DNA of 64,000 nt, from NCBI GenBank assembly GCA_049799955.1, contig JBARIW010000104.1, positions 79,519 through 143,518 of the forward strand, given 5' to 3'. Below are positions 52,669 to 60,171 of the stretch, piece after piece. Made by a program: the position numbers and the translations under genes. This DNA comes from JBGTFE01 sp049799955 (lineage in GTDB: Bacteria; Acidobacteriota; Blastocatellia; Pyrinomonadales; Pyrinomonadaceae). Position 1 is the stretch's first letter. The number at the start of each line of letters is the position of its first letter. Below the pieces are notes generated by a model that ran no database searches, was not told the DNA's origin, and saw nothing but the letters and a program-made list of their open reading frames with translations.

Positions 52669-53646
52669 TCATTTTTGCTTCAAATTTTGCGCTTCGTTTA
52701 AAACCTTCTGCGCCTCGTCGGGTTTGCCCAGAGCCTTGTAGCTTTCCGCCATATATTGATACAAAGCCGGTTTGTTTGCCTCGCCCGCGTCGGCGAGCAT
52801 CTGCCGCGCGAGATTTATCACTTCATCATAACGCTTCGCCTTCCACGCATCTTCGAGCTGATACGAATTTTGCACAAAACGGCTGGCTTTCGCCTCGCCC
52901 GCGCCGACCGCTTCGTGCGCTTTTTCAGTCTTTAAGCGATAAATTTCCGCCTGCCGCGCATCGCCCTGCGCGGCGTAAATTCGGCTCAAAGTATTGTTTG
53001 CCGAAATATCGTGCTCGTCGAATTCAAGCGTTTTTTTGAAAGTTTCAATCGCTTTCTCGAAATTTTTCTGACGAAAATAAATCATCCCGCGCGTGTTTAT
53101 CTCGTCGGTTCTTTTGTTCTGAAGAAGCACGTCCCAAACCGCGTCGAGATATTTTGCCGCTTCATCGGTCTGACCGAGATAAAAATAGCCGAAAGCGAGC
53201 AGGGAATTATAATCCGCGTCTTTCTGATTTGCGTCGGCAAACGGTTTTAATAAATCGATTTCCTCTCGATAACGTCCGAGCTTCAAATAGCTTTTCGCCA
53301 GATTCAGAATATCTTCGCGTTTGCGCTCCGTCGCGGGAATCTCGACGATTAATTTCGCAATATTTTCCCAATCGCCTCTTTTTATCAGCGCGCTTTGATA
53401 AACATTTCTGACATCGACGGAATTCGGATATTTTTCGCGTATTTGTTTAATCGATTCAAAATCCTGCGGCGTGAGCGGTTGTCCTACGGTTAAAATTTGA
53501 TTGATTCGGCTCAGCTCGGATTTGGCTTTTGCGTCCGGCGTCTCGGTTCGCGCCGCGTTTTGACAGGAAATAAAGAACGTCAGGCAAAGCGGCAAAATAC
53601 AATGCCTGACTTTTGATAGCTTTTTAAGACGAGAATTATTGAACAC
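52669..53646 (-). CDS. TPR lipoprotein, first gene of the UnbU/UnbV group
   Basis: A 325-residue protein starting at GTG 53646, with a signal sequence ending in a lipobox at Cys28 (FFISC). The mature chain is TPR throughout: units such as YNSLLAFGYFYLGQTDEAAKYL and GMIYFRQKNFEKAIETFKKTLEFDEHD. TPR proteins bind partners, so it may bring the FG-GAP proteins together in the periplasm. It begins 8 bp after the HicB-like gene, so it is in the same transcript as the acyl-CoA dehydrogenase run. Function unknown. Confidence 0.82.
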   Translation of the reverse strand: MFNNSRLKKLSKVRHCILPLCLTFFISCQNAARTETPDAKAKSELSRINQILTVGQPLTPQDFESIKQIREKYPNSVDVRNVYQSALIKRGDWENIAKLIVEIPATERKREDILNLAKSYLKLGRYREEIDLLKPFADANQKDADYNSLLAFGYFYLGQTDEAAKYLDAVWDVLLQNKRTDEINTRGMIYFRQKNFEKAIETFKKTLEFDEHDISANNTLSRIYAAQGDARQAEIYRLKTEKAHEAVGAGEAKASRFVQNSYQLEDAWKAKRYDEVINLARQMLADAGEANKPALYQYMAESYKALGKPDEAQKVLNEAQNLKQK

Positions 53647-53654
53647 TTTTTACG

Positions 53655-53876
53655 CTATGGGCGCTCGACGCCCAAGTCATCGCAAATCTTTTTCGCCAGA
53701 TTTTCCTTAACTTCGCGATAGCATTCAAGCAGAAGCGAAACGGCTTCTTTTAAATTTTCACGCGCTTCTTCTATTGTTTCGCCCTGCGTATTTGCGCCGG
53801 GAAGTTCCGCCACGTAAGCAATATAGCCGCCTTCTTCCGCCTTTTCATAAATCGCCGTAAATTTTAATTCCGTCAT
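53655..53876 (-). CDS. HicB-like protein without HicA
   Basis: A 73-residue HicB N-domain. The core GGYIAYVAELPGANTQGETIEEARENLKEAV is typical (the conserved ELPG turn and the helix). The C-terminal DNA-binding helix of many HicB antitoxins is absent and no HicA toxin gene is adjacent on either side. It is wedged between the acyl-CoA dehydrogenase (4 bp) and the TPR lipoprotein (8 bp). It may be a solitary regulator or remnant. Confidence 0.85.
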   Translation of the reverse strand: MTELKFTAIYEKAEEGGYIAYVAELPGANTQGETIEEARENLKEAVSLLLECYREVKENLAKKICDDLGVERP

Positions 53877-53880
53877 ATTT

Positions 53881-55026
53881 TTAAGCCTTCAAAAGCTGTT
53901 TTGCAATCACCAGACGCTGAATCTCGCTCGTTCCTTCGCCGATGGTGCAGAGCTTCGAATCGCGCCAGAATTTTTCCGCCGGATAATCTTTCGTGTAGCC
54001 GTAGCCGCCGTGAATCTGGACGGATTCTTCCGCGACGCGCACCGCCACTTCCGAGGCGTAAAGCTTTGCCATCGAAGATTCTTTCGTCGTCTTTTTGCCG
54101 TTGTCCTTCAGATATGCGGCTTGCAGCGTCAGAAGCCGCGCGGCTTCGATTTGCGTCGCCATATCGGCTAATTTGAACTGAATCGCCTGAAACTCGGAAA
54201 TCGGATGACCGAACTGGACGCGTTCTTTCGAATATTTCACCGCCGCTTCGTATGCGCCCTGCGCGATTCCGATTGACAGCGCCGCGATTGAGATTCTGCC
54301 GCCGTCGAGAATTTGCATCGCCTGAAGAAAACCTTCGCCTTCATTGCCGAGACGGTTTTCGTCCGGTACGAAGCAGTCTTCAAAGACGACCGAAGACGTT
54401 TCCGAAGCACGCATTCCGAGCTTGTTTTCCTTTTTGTCCGAGCGAAAACCTTCCATCGACGATTTATCGAAAATAAACGCCGTGATGCCTTTGCTGCCTT
54501 TTTCCTTGTCCGTAACGGCAACCGCGACGCAAGTATTGCAGGCAATCGCGTGCGTGATGAAATTCTTCGAGCCGTTAACTTTCCATCCGCCGTCGTTTTT
54601 AATCGCCGTCGTACGCGTTCCCGAAGCGTCCGAACCGGCTTGCGCTTCGGTCAAGCCCCAAGCGCCGAACGATTCGCCTTTCGCCAGCGGAACGAGATAT
54701 TTCTGCTTCTGCTGTTCCGTCCCGAATTGATAAATATGATTCGAGCAAAGCGAATTGTGCGCCGCAACGGAAAGTCCGACCGAGCCGTCAACGCGACCGA
54801 GTTCTTCGATAATCGTCGCGTATTCGACATATCCCATCGCCGAGCCGCCGTATTCTTCGGGAAAAAGAATGCCCATCAGCCCGAGTTCGGCAAGCTGCGG
54901 GCGAATCTCTTCGGGAAAATGCTGCGTCTCGTCCCATTCCATGACGTGCGGCTTGACCTCGCTCTCGGCAAATTCGCGCACGCTCATCTTTATCTGCTGC
55001 TGTTCTTCGTTCAGTTCAAAATTCAT
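53881..55026 (-). CDS. Acyl-CoA dehydrogenase
   Basis: A 381-residue FAD enzyme of standard length. It has the AWGLTEAQAGSD loop, the region FITHA for FAD contact, QFGHPISEFQAIQFKLADMA and the ending GYGYTKDYPAEKFWRDSKLCTIGEGTS, whose Glu is the usual catalytic base (IGEGTSEIQ). It oxidises an acyl-CoA to its enoyl-CoA and passes electrons to ETF. Chain length is not predictable. It heads the transcript that continues into hicB-like and the TPR gene. Confidence 0.93.
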   Translation of the reverse strand: MNFELNEEQQQIKMSVREFAESEVKPHVMEWDETQHFPEEIRPQLAELGLMGILFPEEYGGSAMGYVEYATIIEELGRVDGSVGLSVAAHNSLCSNHIYQFGTEQQKQKYLVPLAKGESFGAWGLTEAQAGSDASGTRTTAIKNDGGWKVNGSKNFITHAIACNTCVAVAVTDKEKGSKGITAFIFDKSSMEGFRSDKKENKLGMRASETSSVVFEDCFVPDENRLGNEGEGFLQAMQILDGGRISIAALSIGIAQGAYEAAVKYSKERVQFGHPISEFQAIQFKLADMATQIEAARLLTLQAAYLKDNGKKTTKESSMAKLYASEVAVRVAEESVQIHGGYGYTKDYPAEKFWRDSKLCTIGEGTSEIQRLVIAKQLLKA

Positions 55027-55114
55027 ATATGTTGATTAAAATTGCTTGTTCGGTAACTGGAAAATAGTTTGTCATAACCGAAAGCGCGAAGCAAGAAAGG
55101 CGGAAATGTGTTAA

Positions 55115-55525
55115 GTTTTAACGTATATCGTCAGGCAAATACTAAAATATATTCTCGCGCTCGGTTTTGTCTTCGCAGGCGTCAATCATTTTCTCAATAC
55201 CGATTTTTATATGCGGATGATGCCGCCCTATTTTCCGGCGCATTTGTTTCTCGTTCAGTTTAGCGGAGTCTGCGAAATTGTCTTCGGCGCGTTGCTTTTC
55301 ATACCGAAATCCACGCGCCTCGCCGCTTTCGGAATAATCGCGCTTTTAATCGCCGTCTCTCCCGCGAACATCTATATGGCGCAACACCCCGAGCTTTTCC
55401 CCGAATTCAGCGTCATCGCCTTATACATACGCCTGCCGCTTCAATTAGTTCTTATTGCGTGGGCATCTTGGTATACTAAGAAACAGATGTCAGATGCCGG
55501 ATGCCAGATGCTAGTGAAAAGATAG
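55115..55525 (+). CDS. DoxX-like membrane protein lacking a standard start codon
   Basis: The open frame from 55115 codes for a DoxX/YphA-like four-helix protein: YILALGFVFAGVNHFL, then YFPAHLFLVQFSGVCEIVFG and two more helices. The first helix is clearly part of the family pattern, yet the frame has no ATG, GTG or TTG before 55211; an ATG start there would delete helix one. Either an unusual start (ATA/ATT/ATC codons are available), a small 5' frameshift or gene decay is likely. The C-terminus (KKQMSDAGCQMLVKR) is encoded by the left arm of a word-repeat. The 88-bp gap upstream is divergent from the dehydrogenase. Confidence 0.65.
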   Translation, partial: VLTYIVRQILKYILALGFVFAGVNHFLNTDFYMRMMPPYFPAHLFLVQFSGVCEIVFGALLFIPKSTRLAAFGIIALLIAVSPANIYMAQHPELFPEFSVIALYIRLPLQLVLIAWASWYTKKQMSDAGCQMLVKR

Positions 55526-55554
55526 CTTCTTCTTAAACTGACATCTGACATCTA
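55485..55554. repeat. Word-repeat hairpin, word CAGATGTCAGATGCC
   Basis: Left arm 55485-55514 (AGATGTCAGATGCCGGATGCC), right arm 55537-55554 (ACTGACATCTGACATCT). The left arm encodes the end of the DoxX-like protein, replacing whatever C-terminus it had. It ends 9 bp before the CoA-binding gene ATG. Confidence 0.78.
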
Positions 55555-55563
55555 TTCAAAATT

Positions 55564-56019
55564 ATGAACTGGAAAGACAACATCATCGAAAGCGCGGAAC
55601 AAATAGAAGTTTTGTTAAATAACACAAAGCGCATCGCCGTCGTCGGCATCAAGACCGAAGAGCAGAGCTTTCAGCCCGCCTTTTACGTGCCGCAGTATAT
55701 GCAGAACGCGGGCTTTGAAATCATTCCCGTTCCTGTCTATTATCCAGAAGTTACCGAAATTCTCGGAGAAAAAGTTTACCGGAATCTCGCCGAAATTCCC
55801 GGCAAAATCGACCTTGTAAACATCTTTCGCCGCTCGTCGGATGTTCCGAAACACACCGGAGACATTCTCGCGGCGCGCCCGAAAGCCGTCTGGCTTCAAT
55901 CCGGCATCAGCAATGATGAAACAGCCAAACTCCTTGCCGAAAACGGCATCAAGGTTGTTCAGGATAGGTGTCTGATGGTCGAACACAGATACCTTCGAAA
56001 AGCGAAAGGTGAAAAGTGA
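55564..56019 (+). CDS. CoA-binding Rossmann protein (YccU-like)
   Basis: A 151-residue CoA_binding_2 protein. The dinucleotide-type start RIAVVGIK, the AFYVPQYMQNAGFEIIPVP strand-helix and VDLVNIFRR-like segment are family marks, as is QDRCLMVEHRY. Proteins of this group bind CoA and may regulate acyl metabolism. It follows the DoxX-like frame and precedes the accessory island. The 390-bp gap after it holds only leader copy A; I see no other gene there. Confidence 0.85.
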   Translation: MNWKDNIIESAEQIEVLLNNTKRIAVVGIKTEEQSFQPAFYVPQYMQNAGFEIIPVPVYYPEVTEILGEKVYRNLAEIPGKIDLVNIFRRSSDVPKHTGDILAARPKAVWLQSGISNDETAKLLAENGIKVVQDRCLMVEHRYLRKAKGEK

Positions 56020-56130
56020 AAGCGGAATAAGGCAATTTGTAACGGCGACATCCGATAGCTCCGCGCAAATTCCGTCTTTAATCCCGGCGATGAAGAATTT
56101 CTTCAACCTCACGGCAGCACGCAATTATAG

Positions 56131-56330
56131 AACACTATCGCATTTACTTTTTTCTTGACTTTCCCTTCAATCTATGGCAAAAAGAAAGCACATCAAATAA
56201 ACAAGGGCGGTTTTTCAAGGTTTTCGGATTTGTTTGCAGTAAATTTACCGTTGATTAAAACGATTTTTTGTAACGCCGAATCATTTTCCTTCAACGCCGA
56301 CACATTTTCTTCGCACGTCGCCTGATAATT
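56131..56330 (+). repeat. Leader repeat copy A, upstream of the 56410 gene
   Basis: About 200 bp that align with 58591-58825. Shared words are ACACTA, TTTTTTCTTG, ACAAGGGCGGTTTTTCAAGG (56201-56220), CCGTTGATTAAAACGA and two or three ATCATTTT-TTCAACGCC units. It lies ~80 bp ahead of the ATG at 56410. No reading frame is present. It may be a regulatory leader or the footprint of an insertion. Confidence 0.6.
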
Positions 56331-56409
56331 TTCACGCCGGAAAGGGGCGTTTAAACAAGTAGCAGTTTTTAATTTTAGCTTTACTCAGACTTACGGGAAT
56401 TATAACGAT

Positions 56410-58503
56410 ATGAATGAATGGATATTTGTTATTTATGGAGTCGCCGGGTTGATTTTTGTGCTGTTCGCATTACTTTTTGCGCGGCGATATATCCGCAAGC
56501 TATTCGGATACGTAACCTCGACTAAAGCTTTCGGCGCGGACGTTAAGTCGCGTCTTATCGGTTTAGGCGTGGCGGTCATCTTGTTTCCGACCGTTTTACC
56601 GCAGATTTTCAGGGTATTTGTTTCTATGCTCTCGACTATTATCCGGGACGGTTCGAGAATGATATTTGAAGACGTAAGCCGAAGCGTGTCGGGCTGCAAC
56701 GAAACTAATACGCTGGAGTGCGCCGGGCAAATCACCCTCGGATTGCTGCGCTCGGTTTCCAACGTTACCGGCAGCGCTTTGTCGAGTCTTTACGACATAC
56801 CGGTCAATCGTCTGATTCTGCTTCTCGGCGTGTGGGCGCTGGTCGCTTACCTGCTGGATGAGGCGCAGACGCATTCGGACAACGGCAAAACAAATTTAAG
56901 AGGAAGGGATTGGTTAAAAAAATTGCAGGAAAATCGTAACTCGGTTTCGGTAAAAAATACGATTTTCTTTTTAATTCTGGCTGCCGGAGCTTATCTGAGT
57001 ATGGCGGCGATTGCGGCGATTCCGCAGTTACAGGAAAAAAACGTAATTTTTCAGGAAATCGGCATCGAAAAGCTGAAGCTGCAACTGGAAAGCGTTTATA
57101 GCGCCTTTGAGAAAAAATACCCGTCCGAAATAGGCAATAAAGAAACTTTTACAAAACTCGGCGATTTCCTTAAAACAATCGAACCGAGCGACGACCTCGA
57201 TAACAATTCCTTTAATTTACCCAACGCCGGCTCTACGCAATCATCTTCGACGGCGTCTAATACCGATTCGACGACAAATGTTAATAAAAACGCAAACGCA
57301 AACGCAAATATTGTCACGAACAGTAATGTCAATCGCAATTCAAATACGAACGCGAACGTAAATGTCGCCGGCAATACTAATTCGAACACGACCGCGCCGG
57401 CAGAGACGAACGCGAAGACCGACGATAAGGAAATTAAGCCGAAACTTACGCAGGCGGCAACTAAAATCGTTCTTCCGCGAAGAATTTACGACGAGCTAAA
57501 CTATATTTTCGCCAATGGAAAACAGGAATACGAGCGGGCGACGCAAAACTATGTAAATTTGGAGAAAAACGCGAAAGATACACAGAAAATCGCCAAGGAC
57601 AGAGCTTTGCAGAGCTATGAAACAAGCAATCTGATTGGCAAAGGCAATAAGGAAAGAGTCAAATATTTTCTGGAGATTTCCGACAATTACAATCAGCAGG
57701 CAAACGTTCTTGACCAACGTTTAGGCGAGTGCCTTGCGAGCGTTCAGCAAATGGACAACGCCTGGAAAACCTTTACCGACACGCTTTCTTCGCTTTCCGG
57801 CAGCCAGAATTCTTATGATTTCATATCTTACCAATCCGATTCGCTTTATCGTGAAACGTCCGCGGCGCAGAATAAATGCATAGCCGCTTTGCCCGTCGTC
57901 AACTCGATGCCGGAACGCCCGCTTCTGGGTGAAGCGTCCGAGCTGGGAATTTTCGGCTTTGTCGCCGGTTGGCTTTTAAAGACCGAATCGCTTCCGCTCG
58001 CGTTGATTACGGGCTTAATCGGTTTCGGCTTGCTCGGCTCGGCTTGCTCGACGTTTATTCGCGAACGAATCACGCAGCCCGGCGCGACGCCTCCGAGCGC
58101 GCCGGTAATCACAAAACCTGTCGGATTATTAGTGAGCGACCTGACGGCAGTTATCATCAGAGGATTATCGGCGGCAATAGTCGTGTTTCTGGCGGTTGAA
58201 GGCGGGCTGGCAATCTTTGCCGCTGGCGGCGGCGAGCCGAATCCTTACGTGCTTCTGCTGACCTGTCTGGTCGCCGCCGTCTTCAGCGAAACCATCTGGT
58301 CGTGGGCTGAAAAAGAATTAATCAGAAGGCTCGACGGCGAAGACGATGACGACGATGAGGAAACTGCTGAAAAAGATGAAAAGGAATGTCCTGAAAAAGT
58401 AAAAGCCGATGCCGAAGAAAAAAACAAAATATTCGACGCGGAAAAGGCACATGATGATAAAGATGATGATAAAAATAAGGATAAAAAGAAGAAATCCAAA
58501 TAA
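56410..58503 (+). CDS. Large membrane protein with Asn-rich linker and charged tail
   Basis: A 697-residue protein I do not recognise. About eight hydrophobic stretches are visible: ~4-25, ~46-72, ~132-150, ~178-202, then, after a ~310-residue soluble section, ~520-545, ~580-600 and ~605-640. The soluble section contains an Asn/Ala/Thr-rich linker (~278-345, NANANANIVTNSNVNRNSN-type) and a coiled-coil-like helical part (~370-470). The C-terminus (~648-697) is almost entirely Asp, Glu and Lys. Flanking by two leader copies marks it as a possible cassette. Confidence 0.6.
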   Translation: MNEWIFVIYGVAGLIFVLFALLFARRYIRKLFGYVTSTKAFGADVKSRLIGLGVAVILFPTVLPQIFRVFVSMLSTIIRDGSRMIFEDVSRSVSGCNETNTLECAGQITLGLLRSVSNVTGSALSSLYDIPVNRLILLLGVWALVAYLLDEAQTHSDNGKTNLRGRDWLKKLQENRNSVSVKNTIFFLILAAGAYLSMAAIAAIPQLQEKNVIFQEIGIEKLKLQLESVYSAFEKKYPSEIGNKETFTKLGDFLKTIEPSDDLDNNSFNLPNAGSTQSSSTASNTDSTTNVNKNANANANIVTNSNVNRNSNTNANVNVAGNTNSNTTAPAETNAKTDDKEIKPKLTQAATKIVLPRRIYDELNYIFANGKQEYERATQNYVNLEKNAKDTQKIAKDRALQSYETSNLIGKGNKERVKYFLEISDNYNQQANVLDQRLGECLASVQQMDNAWKTFTDTLSSLSGSQNSYDFISYQSDSLYRETSAAQNKCIAALPVVNSMPERPLLGEASELGIFGFVAGWLLKTESLPLALITGLIGFGLLGSACSTFIRERITQPGATPPSAPVITKPVGLLVSDLTAVIIRGLSAAIVVFLAVEGGLAIFAAGGGEPNPYVLLLTCLVAAVFSETIWSWAEKELIRRLDGEDDDDDEETAEKDEKECPEKVKADAEEKNKIFDAEKAHDDKDDDKNKDKKKKSK

Positions 58504-58530
58504 ACAATAGTGTCCTGACTTTGCGGTATT

Positions 58531-58562
58531 GAAAAAAAAGCCGCGTCCTTTAGGACGCGGCT
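58531..58562 (-). terminator. GC-rich terminator acting on the minus strand
   Basis: A 10-bp perfect stem, AGCCGCGTCC (58539-58548) with GGACGCGGCT (58553-58562). The A8 tract just before it on the plus strand becomes a U-tract on the minus strand, so it is oriented to stop minus-strand transcripts. On the plus strand no U-tract follows. No minus-strand gene lies to its right for over 2 kb, so it may block antisense RNA. Confidence 0.7.
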
Positions 58563-58590
58563 ATCAAAATTCTCAACAACACGCTGGTTA

Positions 58591-58825
58591 GACACTACCC
58601 TTTTTATTTTTTTCTTGCTTTTTCCGCCGACCTGTGGCATAAAGATAGACGAATTAATCAAACAAGGGCAGTTTTTCAAGGTTTAAAGGGTTCATTAGAC
58701 ACTATTTTTCGTTGTTTTTAATTACGAACGGACGAAAAATCATTTCCCGTTGATGAACAAAGATTTCCCAAACGCCAGAAATCATTTTTCTTCAACGCCA
58801 AATCATTTTTTCTTCGTTAAAAACG
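58591..58825 (+). repeat. Leader repeat copy B
   Basis: Imperfect second copy of 56131-56330: GACACTACCC, TTTTTTTCTTGC, ACAAGGGCAGTTTTTCAAGG (58662-58681), CCGTTGATGAACAAAGA and repeated ATCATTTTT-TTCAACGCC units. It lies in the 609-bp gap between the large membrane gene and the gene at 59113. No frame is present. It also contains GACACTA twice (58591 and 58699). Confidence 0.6.
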
Positions 58826-58826
58826 C

Positions 58827-58978
58827 ATTTCCGCTCGCGGAAATTGAATTTCCGGCTGTGTTAATTCAATTTCCGCCGGTAGAAATTTAATTAACAGGAC
58901 TATTAAAGCAATTTCCACGACGGTTAATTGAATTAACAACCCTATTAATTCAATTAACCGTCGTGGAAATTGCTTTAA
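58827..58978 (+). repeat. Hairpin array ending in a perfect 34-bp inverted repeat
   Basis: A chain of short palindromes made of AATTTCCG words (58827-58844, 58839-58853) leads to a perfect 34-bp inverted repeat (58903-58936 with 58945-58978), loop CAACCCTA. The long stem contains CAATTTCC and TTAATTGAATTAA words. It ends 134 bp before the ATG at 59113 and is followed by no U-tract, so it is not an ordinary terminator. A structured leader, an sRNA or a protein-binding site are all possible. Confidence 0.8.
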
Positions 58979-59112
58979 CCGGAGCGCATTTTAGACGCTT
59001 CGCGCTTGTTCTTTAAAAATCTTCCGCGCAGGGAAGTTATGCGGCGGCTTTGTTACTGCGATTTAACGGGGCTTTGAACGATGTTAGTTTGAAAACGAAA
59101 GGAGGTTTGAAA

Positions 59113-59487
59113 ATGGCTAGAAAGAAACGTCTGTCGCCGAATCGTCTGGCGCAGGAAAAAGGATATTTCGCCAATCTGAAAGCGATTGCGGATTATAAAT
59201 CGCAGCGCGATGAATATAAAGTCGATGCGATTCAGCCCATCGAAGACGAGGGCGACCGTCTACGGACGCTCGAAGCGCAAAAAATAGCCGAGATTGCCGA
59301 CATCCGCCACCTTGTCGCCGAAAACGACAACAAATTTGAGGAAAAACTCGACGGCGCGGCGTTACAGATAGCGGCTCAGTACGGCGAAGACTCGCCCGAA
59401 TACCAATCAATGGGACGAACGCGCAAATCCGAACGCAACAGCGGTCGCCGCCCGAAAAACAGCGGCGGCAATATGCCGAGCGGATAG
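59113..59487 (+). CDS. Small charged helical protein of unknown function
   Basis: A 124-residue protein. The ATG at 59113 has a strong AAAGGAGG site (59098-59105). The chain is basic at both ends (MARKKRLSPNRL; RKSERNSGRRPKNSGG) with a helical acidic middle (~40-90) likely forming a coiled coil. It could bind nucleic acid, but I see no named domain. It lies downstream of the 34-bp hairpin and leader copy B. The 124-bp gap after it holds nothing I can name. Confidence 0.6.
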   Translation: MARKKRLSPNRLAQEKGYFANLKAIADYKSQRDEYKVDAIQPIEDEGDRLRTLEAQKIAEIADIRHLVAENDNKFEEKLDGAALQIAAQYGEDSPEYQSMGRTRKSERNSGRRPKNSGGNMPSG

Positions 59488-59611
59488 ATTGTTTTTTAAC
59501 CTGACGAAATATTTTTACTGCCTGCCGTTTGTCAAAAGCAGGCGGATATGTAACATTTTGTTGCAAATTTGCTAATAATATATATAGATTCAATTTTTAG
59601 GAGATAAAAAG

Positions 59612-60154
59612 ATGAAGCTTATTAAATTAAGCCTTCCTTATATTTTATGGGGATTATTCTTCGCTTCTTTTGTTTTATTGCTAGTTCAGATTCCAGTGCC
59701 TTCGGACAATAGCTCGGCAACACGATTAGATAAAATTAAACTATTTAATCAAGACCGTTCGAGCTATGCTGAATGGGATAGAGAAAAAGCTGTCGAATTT
59801 GGACTTAACCAAATAGCAAATACTTTTTACTATCTTTTTGTTGCCGCCGTAGGGCTTTTGGCGTTTATTGCTAAAATTCTTATTGAACCGATGGTTGAAA
59901 AGAAAGACATCAAAAATCTTACATCGACAACAGCAACTTTACTTTTTCACAGTGGATTAGGATGTGTGTTATCTATATTTTTCGGCTTCTACACGCGTTT
60001 GTATTTCAATAATATTAGTGACCGCAAAGAATTCTCACTTTATGACGAATTCGGAATCGGAGCGTTATATCAGTTGATTACATTTTTTGTAGCTACCATA
60101 ATTTTCGTAACGGCTATGGGGCTAATAACTAAAAAGAAATTATCGGGAAAATAA
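59612..60154 (+). CDS. AT-rich membrane protein of unknown function
   Basis: A 180-residue protein with about four hydrophobic stretches (~6-26, ~70-92, ~112-132, ~150-172) and a GGAG-type site 8 nt before the ATG. The sequence is AT-rich relative to the flanks, as is the next gene, and the two are 17 bp apart, so they are one transcript. I recognise no family. Confidence 0.55.
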   Translation: MKLIKLSLPYILWGLFFASFVLLLVQIPVPSDNSSATRLDKIKLFNQDRSSYAEWDREKAVEFGLNQIANTFYYLFVAAVGLLAFIAKILIEPMVEKKDIKNLTSTTATLLFHSGLGCVLSIFFGFYTRLYFNNISDRKEFSLYDEFGIGALYQLITFFVATIIFVTAMGLITKKKLSGK

Positions 60155-60171
60155 ATTATTCGGATAAATAA

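Noticed and set aside
52499..52672. N-terminal extension of the FG-GAP lipoprotein
   Set aside because: It runs through a nested hairpin; the ATG at 52498 gives a standard lipobox at Cys15.
53655..53876. Complete HicAB toxin-antitoxin system
   Set aside because: No HicA frame fits in the 4-bp and 8-bp gaps on either side.
58591..58700. Integron attC site from GTTAGAC-like words
   Set aside because: The core words occur, but the paired inner sites and an integrase are missing.
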